64,000 nt of DNA from Acinetobacter sp. WCHAc010034 (GTDB taxonomy: Bacteria; Pseudomonadota; Gammaproteobacteria; Pseudomonadales; Moraxellaceae): the NCBI RefSeq assembly GCF_001696615.3, contig NZ_CP032279.1, forward strand, positions 1,302,001 to 1,366,000, in the 5' to 3' direction. The notes under the pieces were generated by a model that had not been told where the DNA came from, ran no database searches, and saw only the letters and a program-made list of their open reading frames with translations. The position numbers and the translations under genes were made by a program. Below, in pieces: positions 57,807-64,000 of this stretch (position 1 is its first letter; each line of letters opens with the position of its first letter).

Positions 57807-58247
57807 CTACCTATTCGGCACCAGCACATAGCGCCCGTTCTCATAAATCCAGTACATGCCGTTTGGCGGCGCCGGCAGGCCCAGGCGGCGCCAGTCGGTA
57901 ATAACGGTTTGCGTAGAGCTTTCTATATGCGCCGCATTCGGATCGCCATTTACCCAGCTGTAGCTTTGCGAGTTCTGAGTGATGGTTGTCGGCGCCTGAT
58001 ACTGAATGCTGATGCCGTTCTGAATCACCGGCGGATGATGATAATGCGGTCGGTTCGGATAAGGGCGCTGCGGGTAATGCGGACGGTAGTCCGGATAGCC
58101 GGGCTGATGCACCGGCGGATGCGGGCGGTGCTGCGGTTTTGAACTTTCTACGCCGCGGTAATTGCCCCATTGGTTTTCGGCCATTGCCGGAGCTGAGGCG
58201 CCTAAGAGCATCAGGCTTCCAGCTGCACATGCGGTTAATGCTTTCAT
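57807..58247 (-). CDS. RcnB-like exported protein with His/Pro/Tyr-rich linker
   Basis: About 146 residues from the ATG at 58247, which begins a signal peptide (TACAAGSLMLLGASAPAMA). The mature part opens with a long Pro/His/Tyr repeat (HRPHPPVHQPG, then PHYPQRPYPNRPHYHHPP, residues about 38-72), then a C-terminal domain that resembles RcnB (DWRRLGLPAPPNGMYWIYENGRYVLV), a periplasmic protein linked to nickel/cobalt homeostasis in E. coli. The His-rich linker could bind metals, but that is inference. Convergent with psiE. Confidence 0.65.
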   Translation of the reverse strand: MKALTACAAGSLMLLGASAPAMAENQWGNYRGVESSKPQHRPHPPVHQPGYPDYRPHYPQRPYPNRPHYHHPPVIQNGISIQYQAPTTITQNSQSYSWVNGDPNAAHIESSTQTVITDWRRLGLPAPPNGMYWIYENGRYVLVPNR

Positions 58248-58432
58248 GCGGGACTCCACGCCTATTCTTTCATTCCATATTACCTCCCAGTTTAGGATAA
58301 AAAATGGATAAAAATCCAGCAAACGCAAAGATTTGTAAAGCAGGCCGCCGCCCCGCGCCGCATCAGGATAATCAGGCGGGAAATGCAGAAGGCTTATGCT
58401 AGAATATAATTTTGGTTACTGAGTCATTGATT

Positions 58433-58879
58433 GTGGCAGAGCTAAATTTTGACCGGCTGTATGAATATTTCTGTAAAATCCCAAGCGTTCAGAAGGATAT
58501 GATTGACGCTTACGGCACAGACGGCAAGCAGGCATGGTGGTTCAAATTTCAGATTAATATTGAGCATCCGCTGGCTTGGCAAACGGTTCAGGAACTGGGC
58601 CATGTTCTGAATTACATCTCCAGAAATGAGCGCCTGCCGACGCAGTTTTTGCCGGTATCGCCGCCGCCGTATATGAACGGCGAAGCCAAGGAATTCCTCG
58701 CCTGGGTGATTCAGTGCAATCACGCCGACTTTCCGCCGGATATAGTCTGCGACTGGCTGGAGGCGCGCCTGCCGAACCCTGTAGATGATGAAGGAGCATG
58801 GCGCATCAAAACCGATATTGCTGAACTGGATAAAATCAACGACAAGGATTTAGACAATCTGATTCCGCCGAACCCATAA
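58433..58879 (+). CDS. Conserved hypothetical protein
   Basis: About 148 residues, not recognised. No signal peptide or membrane helix; mixed acidic sequence (ELNFDRLYEYFCKIPSVQKDMIDA, AWWFKFQINIEHPLAWQTVQELGHV, DFPPDIVCDWLEARLP, then an acidic DELDKINDKDLD tail). A GTG at 58433 gives VAELNFD; earlier TTG codons (58412, 58427) are in frame, with no ATG, so the true start is uncertain. It is followed by a shared terminator with yggT and probably specific to Acinetobacter-like genomes. Confidence 0.6.
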   Translation: MAELNFDRLYEYFCKIPSVQKDMIDAYGTDGKQAWWFKFQINIEHPLAWQTVQELGHVLNYISRNERLPTQFLPVSPPPYMNGEAKEFLAWVIQCNHADFPPDIVCDWLEARLPNPVDDEGAWRIKTDIAELDKINDKDLDNLIPPNP

Positions 58880-58881
58880 AG

Positions 58882-58907
58882 AAAAAGGACTCAATCGAGT
58901 CCTTTTT
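58882..58907. terminator. Bidirectional terminator between the hypothetical gene and yggT
   Basis: Eleven-bp stem AAAAAGGACTC / GAGTCCTTTTT with a four-base loop between converging genes. Confidence 0.9.
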
Positions 58908-58922
58908 TACGGCTGCCTGCGC

Positions 58923-59492
58923 TTACAGGCCTGTCAGCATGGCAATCGCCACTTCGCGCATAATGGTTTCCGCAACCAGCAGCGCTAAAATTGCCACAAT
59001 TGGCGACAGGTCAATCATCCCCATATTCGGCAAAATACGGCGGAATGGCGCCAGCAATGGCTCCGCCAATTCCTGAATCACTTCAATATACGGAGAGCGC
59101 GACTGCGTGAACATCACCACCCAGCTCAGAATAATTGAAGCGAAAATCAAATAGCGGCAGAAGCGGATCAAATCCTGAATCATGGTGACAAAAGTCATGA
59201 TGATGAGGTGCACCGGACTGTTTACCGCAGCCCCGGACAAATGCATCACGCCGTAAATTTTCAGAATGTACAGCACCACCAGCAGAATCAGCGCCGCGGT
59301 ATTCACCCGGCCCTTTCCGACAGTTGGAAAAATCCGGCTGAATACATCCACAATTTTGGTGGCCTTGGCCGTAGAAAGCACCACAGGGTTATACGGGCTG
59401 ACTGCAGCCAATTGCATTAAAAACCGGAAAAATACGAGCAAAATTGCAACGTTAATGATAATGCCAAAAATTAGCGCAGAATTTGCACCCAT
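58923..59492 (-). CDS. YggT family inner-membrane protein
   Basis: 189 residues made of two similar halves of the YggT/CCB3 unit, each with two transmembrane helices (about 5-30 and 68-85 in the first, 100-122 and 165-185 in the second) and the family motif SPYN/RSPYIEVIQELAEPLLAPFRRILPNMG-like P-L-x-P-F-R. YggT proteins are linked to cell division/osmotic tolerance and to proC, which lies directly upstream (27 bases) here, as in many genomes. Function not defined. Confidence 0.88.
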   Translation of the reverse strand: MGANSALIFGIIINVAILLVFFRFLMQLAAVSPYNPVVLSTAKATKIVDVFSRIFPTVGKGRVNTAALILLVVLYILKIYGVMHLSGAAVNSPVHLIIMTFVTMIQDLIRFCRYLIFASIILSWVVMFTQSRSPYIEVIQELAEPLLAPFRRILPNMGMIDLSPIVAILALLVAETIMREVAIAMLTGL

Positions 59493-59519
59493 ATGAGAAC
59501 GTTCCTAAATTAAATCAAG

Positions 59520-60350
59520 TTATTTGATGCTGTCACTCAGTTCTTGCGCCAGCTCTTGGCTGCGCTTTTGCGCCGCTGCCAAAGCCGCCTGAATGTTTTG
59601 CGAAATATGCGCATGATCAAACACTTCTATCGCCGCCTGAGTTGTGCCGTTTGGCGAAGTGACATTCCTGCGCAGTTCTGCAGGGCTGTTTGCGCTGGTA
59701 ATCGCCATTTGCGCCGCGCCTAAAGCGGTTTGCAGGGTTAAGGCTGTAGCAACTTTTTCATCCAGCCCCAGATTTTTGCCTGCGCGGATCATGCTTTCCA
59801 TCATATAGAAGAAATATGCAGGGCCGGAGCCGGAAACCGCGGTGACCGCATCAATCTGCGCTTCAGAGTTTACCCAAATTGTCAGGCCAGTTGAAGCCAA
59901 AACCTGGCTTGCCAGCTCACGGTCCTGCGCCGTCACGGCTTCATTGGCAAACAGGCCATGCGCGCCGGTCTGCACCAGCGCCGGTGTATTCGGCATTACG
60001 CGCACAATGCGGCCGGTTTCTAAAATGCTGGCAATGGTGGAAATTTCCGCGCCGGCGACAATCGAAATCACCAGCTTGCCTTCCAGCTGACCCTTCAGCG
60101 GCTTTAAAATGCCGGCAAAAACCTGCGGTTTTACCGCAAATACAACAATATCCGCATCGCGGATGGCGGCGGCGTTGTCATCGGTCACATGCACATCTTT
60201 TTCAGCCAGCATCAAACGGACTTTTTCGACAGGATCTGAAACTGTAATGCGCGTTGCAGGCAAGCCGCGGGCAAGCAGGCCGCCAATCAGGGCCTGCGCC
60301 ATATTGCCGCCGCCAATAAAAGTGATATTGCAATTGAGAACTGCGCTCAT
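59520..60350 (-). CDS. proC: Pyrroline-5-carboxylate reductase
   Basis: 276-residue NAD(P)H-dependent enzyme making proline from pyrroline-5-carboxylate. The Rossmann motif is at the N-terminus (ITFIGGGNMAQALIGGLL), and the C-terminal dimer domain has VTAVSGSGPAYFFYMMESM and TVGGAA-like ALTLQTALGAAQM. Its ATG overlaps the tilS stop codon (ATGA), so it is translationally coupled to tilS; yggT follows. Confidence 0.95.
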   Translation of the reverse strand: MSAVLNCNITFIGGGNMAQALIGGLLARGLPATRITVSDPVEKVRLMLAEKDVHVTDDNAAAIRDADIVVFAVKPQVFAGILKPLKGQLEGKLVISIVAGAEISTIASILETGRIVRVMPNTPALVQTGAHGLFANEAVTAQDRELASQVLASTGLTIWVNSEAQIDAVTAVSGSGPAYFFYMMESMIRAGKNLGLDEKVATALTLQTALGAAQMAITSANSPAELRRNVTSPNGTTQAAIEVFDHAHISQNIQAALAAAQKRSQELAQELSDSIK

Positions 60351-61726
60351 GATGAAGATCCGATCTTGCTGTTATCTGAAGAAATTATTTGCGGCAGCCA
60401 CCCCGCTGCAGCGCAATAGGGCGAGTCCGCCAGCCAAAAGCCATTGGGCGTAAAAACACCTAGCATAACATTATCTATGCTTAATATTTGAATTCTATGA
60501 CGCAGCCAGGGAAAAATTTGCGCCTGCTGAATGGCCTTTTTCAACGGCCATGCGCCCGCCCGGCCATGCAGATGGATTTTTTCTCCGCCCTGGCGCTGGG
60601 TTAGCGCCAGCTCCTGCCCCAGCAAAGCGGAAGATAGGCCTAGCCCCTGCACAGGCTGAATCAAAAAATTACCTGCAAGCACCTGAGTAAATTCGTTTAA
60701 TTGAAAATCAAGCCACTGAGTCGCCGCCTGCTCATGAGCCGCCGCCAAATATTCCGCCTTCGGCAGGCGGTGCAGCTGCTGCGCAAAGCGCGCATAGTAG
60801 AAGCCGTTCCAGTGCAGCGCTGCCTGCGCATCGGCTTTGGAATGAATAACTTCATGAATCAGGCGCTGCACCATCTCAAAAGGCGGGCGGTACTGGCCCT
60901 GCCCCCTCATCCACGCCGATAAAAGCTGGCGCTGCCGGGGCGGCGGCAGGGCTGCCAGCTGCTTCAGCTGCAGCGCATGCGGCGTTCCGCATGCAGCCAT
61001 GTCCTGCGCCAAAACCTCGGCCAGAATCTGTTCCGCATCCTGCATTAAGCTGCTGCTGCGGCTCAGCGCCTGCTGCATTTTCGGAAAGCGCGACTGCAGC
61101 AGCGGCCAGAGCGCTTCACGGCACCATGCCCGGTCATAATGAATGTCGGAATTGGTCGGGTCCTGAATATTTTGCACATTCAGCTCCGCTGCCCATTGGC
61201 AAATCTGCTCACGCGCCAGGTGCAGCATTGGGCGCCAAATGGTCAGCGGGCCGCGCTGATCAACCTGGCGCATGGCCGCCAGACCGTGAATTCCTGCGCC
61301 GGACAGCAGCCGGAGCATCAGGGTTTCCGCCTGATCCTGCTGATGATGCGCTAAAACCAGTATGTCATCCGGCGCCAAATGCTGCTGATAGGCCTGATAG
61401 CGGGCCGCGCGCGCCTGATTTTCCAGATTGCCGCCCTGCACCTGAACCGCCTGCACTATGCAGGGCACATTCAGCGCTTCGCAGGCGGAAGCGACAAACC
61501 GCCCCCAAGCCGCGCTTTCCGGCTGCAGCTGGTGGTCAATATAAATGGCGCGGATATTCTGCGGGCGCAGTAAAGACATTAAATGCAGCAGCAGCATGGA
61601 ATCCATGCCGCCGCTGCATCCAATTAAGAAAGAAGCCTGTTCGGGAAAAGCTTCCAGCTGGCTTAAGCAGTCAGACCTGAATTGCTGCTGCCAAATTTCA
61701 TTAAACGCTGATAGCGTGCTTCGCAT
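60347..61726 (-). CDS. tilS: tRNA(Ile)-lysidine synthase
   Basis: 459 residues. N-type ATP pyrophosphatase that lysidinylates C34 of tRNA-Ile(CAU) so that it reads AUA. PP-loop motif [13 protein letters not shown] (about 35-47), then the middle domain and a C-terminal TilS domain (residues about 360-440). The start ATG at 61726 lies 64 bases inside accA, and the stop overlaps proC by four bases, so accA, tilS and proC are tightly packed and probably co-transcribed. The ribosome-binding site is weak, consistent with coupled translation. Confidence 0.93.
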   Translation of the reverse strand: MRSTLSAFNEIWQQQFRSDCLSQLEAFPEQASFLIGCSGGMDSMLLLHLMSLLRPQNIRAIYIDHQLQPESAAWGRFVASACEALNVPCIVQAVQVQGGNLENQARAARYQAYQQHLAPDDILVLAHHQQDQAETLMLRLLSGAGIHGLAAMRQVDQRGPLTIWRPMLHLAREQICQWAAELNVQNIQDPTNSDIHYDRAWCREALWPLLQSRFPKMQQALSRSSSLMQDAEQILAEVLAQDMAACGTPHALQLKQLAALPPPRQRQLLSAWMRGQGQYRPPFEMVQRLIHEVIHSKADAQAALHWNGFYYARFAQQLHRLPKAEYLAAAHEQAATQWLDFQLNEFTQVLAGNFLIQPVQGLGLSSALLGQELALTQRQGGEKIHLHGRAGAWPLKKAIQQAQIFPWLRHRIQILSIDNVMLGVFTPNGFWLADSPYCAAAGWLPQIISSDNSKIGSSS

Positions 61727-62487
61727 CGTTCTTTTGCATCCATCGGCATCAATTCATCCAGAGCCTGCTTCAGCACAGCTTTTAAATTCTGCATCACCTG
61801 TTCAGGATTCAGATGCGCGCCTTCGCCTTCATCTACCACATATTCCACAATGCCGATTTTCTGCAGCTTGTCTGCCGTTAAAGCCAAAGCTTCGCTGGCC
61901 TGCTCGGCTTTTTCTGCTGTTTTCCACAGAATAGATGCGCAGCCTTCAGGCGAAATCACCGAATAAATGCTGTGCGACAGCATCACCACGCGGTCCGCCA
62001 CGCCAATGCCCAGCGCGCCGCCTGAACCGCCCTCACCCAGCACGGTGGCAATGACCGGCACTTTCAGGCTGGACATTTGCGCAAGGCTGGTCGCAATCGC
62101 TTCGGCCTGGCCGCGCTCTTCTGCGCCAACGCCCGGATATGCGCCCATGGTGTCAATAAAGGTAAATACCGGCAGGTTAAAGCGTTCCGCCATATCCATC
62201 AGGCGCTGCGCCTTGCGGTAGCCTTCCGGATTGCTCATGCCGAAGTTATGCTGCAGTTTCTCGCGCGTGCTGCGCCCGCGGTGCTGTCCAACCACCATCA
62301 CCGGCTGGCCTTCAAAGCGCGCAAGGCCGCCGACCATCGCGCCGTCATCACCGAATAAGCGATCACCATGCAAAGCATCAAACTCAGTAAAAATTTCACC
62401 CACATAATCCAAGTATTGCGGACGCTCTGGATGACGTGCAATTTGAACTGTAGCCCATGCCTTAGATTGCGCTGCTTTATTTCTCAT
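61663..62487 (-). CDS. accA: Acetyl-CoA carboxylase carboxyltransferase subunit alpha (short form)
   Basis: 274 residues; with AccD it transfers the carboxyl group from carboxybiotin to acetyl-CoA, giving malonyl-CoA for fatty acid synthesis. Motifs: [55 protein letters not shown] and [14 protein letters not shown]. It is about 45 residues shorter at the N-terminus than E. coli AccA, lacking the first helical region; Acinetobacter AccA is generally this short (from memory). Starts 33 bases after ppx and overlaps tilS by 64 bases. Confidence 0.94.
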   Translation of the reverse strand: MRNKAAQSKAWATVQIARHPERPQYLDYVGEIFTEFDALHGDRLFGDDGAMVGGLARFEGQPVMVVGQHRGRSTREKLQHNFGMSNPEGYRKAQRLMDMAERFNLPVFTFIDTMGAYPGVGAEERGQAEAIATSLAQMSSLKVPVIATVLGEGGSGGALGIGVADRVVMLSHSIYSVISPEGCASILWKTAEKAEQASEALALTADKLQKIGIVEYVVDEGEGAHLNPEQVMQNLKAVLKQALDELMPMDAKERCEARYQRLMKFGSSNSGLTA

Positions 62488-62520
62488 AGGTCGACCATTA
62501 TCCCTGAATTAACCCATCTG

Positions 62521-64000
62521 TTAATCGATAAACTGTTCCGACTGAATATTCAATTCAATATCCCAATGCTTGAACTGCACTTGTTCATCATGCAAGTCCG
62601 CAACAAGCAGAGGCCATTGCTTGGCATCGCCAGAAACACTGAGCTGCCATTGTTGCGCATTGCCGGCGCTTAATTCAATGGCAGGAAGCATCTCATCGCT
62701 GCGGCTGTGATTCAGCAAAACTGCTAAACGCAGCAATAGACATAAGTAAACAAGTTTGCTACCGCCGACTTTCATCACATCGGCGCGGGCATCGCTGCGC
62801 AGCTTGCGGCGGTGGTGCGCTACCAGATGCGACAGGTGATTCTGATCAATCTGCGAAAAGCCCGGAATATCTGAATGCTGCAGCAGATAGGCGCCATGGC
62901 GGTGATAGCTGCTGTGGCTGATCGCCAAGCCAATTTCGTGCAGATAGGCAGCGCGGCGCAGCAGGTCGCTGTCATCGCTACTTAATTCCAGCTGCAGCGC
63001 GACATTGTCAAACAGCTGCTGCGCGGTAGCCACCACGCGCTCGGCCTGCTTGGCGTCGGCATTGTAGCGCCCGATCAGCGCATGCACGGAGCGGTCACGG
63101 ATGTCTTCGTGCTGAAAGCGCCCAAGCAGGTCATACATCACGCCTTCGCGCAAAGCGCCGTCTGAATACACCAGCTTATCAATGCCCAGCACCTCAAATA
63201 CGGCATATAAAATGGCAATCCCGGCTGGCAAAACTGCCCGGCGGTCTTCCTTCAGCCCGTCAAACTCCATTTCTGCAACGTGCTTGTACTTCAGCAGCTT
63301 GTCTTTTAATTTTTCCAGCCCTTCGCGGGTCAGCTCTTCGCGCTCGTTGCTCCAGCCCATGTTGACGGTAATCTGGCGGCAGGCCTTAATGGTTCCGCTG
63401 GAGCCGACCACGGTATCCCAGCCGGCGGCTTTATAGGTATTGGCGATGCCGGATAATTCCTTGCGGGCAGCGGTCACGGCCTTATCAAAGCTCTTCTGAT
63501 TGACTTCGCCTTCGGCAAAATAGGCCTTGGTAAATGCCACGCAGCCCATCTGCACAGATTCGGTGTGAATCGGCTCAAATTCTTCGCCGATAATCAGTTC
63601 GGTCGAGCCGCCGCCGATATCAATCACCAGGCGCCGGCCGCTGTTGGCCATGGTATGCGATACGCCCAGGTAAATCAGCCGGGCTTCTTCACGGCCGGCA
63701 ATAATTTCGATGGGCTTCGGCAAAATTTCAGCGGCTTTCTGAATAAATTCATGGCCATTTTTGGCCTGGCGCAAGGCATTGGTGGCTACAATCCGCAGGC
63801 GGTTCGGCTGCACCGAGCTTAAGCGCCCGACAAAGCGCGCCAGGCAAGCCAAGCCCCGCTGCTGCGCGGCTTCGGTTAAGTTTTTATTTTCATCCAAACC
63901 GGCTGCCAGCTGCACTTTTTCTGACATTGAAGCAACTTTTTTTACTTCACCGTGATCAACGCGCGCAATCGCCAGGTGAAAGCTGTTTGACCCCATATCA
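62521..64000 (-). CDS. ppx: Exopolyphosphatase (Ppx/GppA family), 5' end beyond the window
   Basis: Partial: the frame is open to the window edge and the conserved first strand IDMGSNSFHLAI reaches it, so a few N-terminal residues are missing. Some 490 residues are present. N-terminal ASKHA-type domain with GREEARLIYLGV and VIDIGGGSTELIIG; C-terminal HD-like helical region with HEIGLAISHSSYHRHGAYLL. It hydrolyses inorganic polyphosphate processively from the end (or, as GppA, pppGpp; the length and HD region favour Ppx). Upstream of accA on the same strand, 33 bases apart. Confidence 0.9.
   Translation of the reverse strand, partial: DMGSNSFHLAIARVDHGEVKKVASMSEKVQLAAGLDENKNLTEAAQQRGLACLARFVGRLSSVQPNRLRIVATNALRQAKNGHEFIQKAAEILPKPIEIIAGREEARLIYLGVSHTMANSGRRLVIDIGGGSTELIIGEEFEPIHTESVQMGCVAFTKAYFAEGEVNQKSFDKAVTAARKELSGIANTYKAAGWDTVVGSSGTIKACRQITVNMGWSNEREELTREGLEKLKDKLLKYKHVAEMEFDGLKEDRRAVLPAGIAILYAVFEVLGIDKLVYSDGALREGVMYDLLGRFQHEDIRDRSVHALIGRYNADAKQAERVVATAQQLFDNVALQLELSSDDSDLLRRAAYLHEIGLAISHSSYHRHGAYLLQHSDIPGFSQIDQNHLSHLVAHHRRKLRSDARADVMKVGGSKLVYLCLLLRLAVLLNHSRSDEMLPAIELSAGNAQQWQLSVSGDAKQWPLLVADLHDEQVQFKHWDIELNIQSEQFID

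Noticed and set aside
60991..61680. 229-residue plus-strand frame inside tilS
   Set aside because: Shadow of tilS on the opposite strand; Pro/Ala/Arg-rich translation without any motif.

Overview
The window looks like a chromosomal segment of an Acinetobacter species (Gammaproteobacteria, Moraxellales), probably one of the more GC-rich members. This rests on gene content and protein sequence: a fil operon (filA-F), baeSR, gigA-gigB, a short AccA, the murA-hisG / hisD / hisC cluster, and rrn spacers carrying tRNA-Ile(GAT) and tRNA-Ala(TGC). Apart from one insertion sequence the region is ordinary chromosome; I saw no prophage, integron or CRISPR array.

Layout. 1-7.9 kb holds housekeeping genes, mostly on the minus strand: a DUF898 membrane protein, S-formylglutathione hydrolase, a membrane-anchored C13 peptidase, rsmJ, uppP, tsaB, a gamma-class carbonic anhydrase-like protein and two NUDIX hydrolases. 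8.0-16.4 kb is the six-gene fil operon (minus strand, filA to filF). It encodes a secreted Gly/Asn/Asp-rich protein, a C39-type peptidase, two outer-membrane barrel-type proteins, a Pro/Ala-rich periplasmic protein and a large lipoprotein, and is the most system-like and least understood part of the window. 16.6-25.5 kb carries pabB, hisC, hisD, an NTF2-like gene, hisG, murA, ibaG, hpf and rpoN. 25.9-31.5 kb is a complete rRNA operon on the minus strand (16S, tRNA-Ile, tRNA-Ala, 23S, 5S) with promoter, processing stalks and terminator.

31.8-45.1 kb carries mlaA, the stress-signalling pair gigA-gigB, a nitrilase-family amidase, ohr, gspE, a DUF432-MscS pair, a DUF2339 giant membrane protein and polA. 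45.3-49.1 kb is the only visibly disturbed region: an outer-membrane barrel-like gene and a lipoprotein gene cut in two by an IS3-family element. 49.2-52.3 kb has the BaeSR two-component system and a divergent His/Met-rich lipoprotein with an internal duplication and a Spy/CpxP-like motif. 52.6-56.4 kb holds two tandem acyl-CoA dehydrogenase paralogues. 56.4-64 kb holds a PaiB-like protein, a PsiE-like protein, an RcnB-like protein, an unknown small protein, and the compact minus-strand run ppx, accA, tilS, proC, yggT; ppx is cut by the window edge.

Many genes concern the envelope and its stress responses (uppP, murA, mlaA, MscS, baeSR, gigAB, ohr, fil). The best candidate for an under-described system is the fil operon, whose parts list (a C39 protease, a barrel with an N-terminal low-complexity/coiled segment, and a secreted repetitive beta-type protein) resembles the Pseudomonas Fap amyloid export machinery. 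Two things bear on its regulation: a strong intrinsic terminator directly after filA, and a perfect lipobox inside the signal peptide of the FadL-like FilD.
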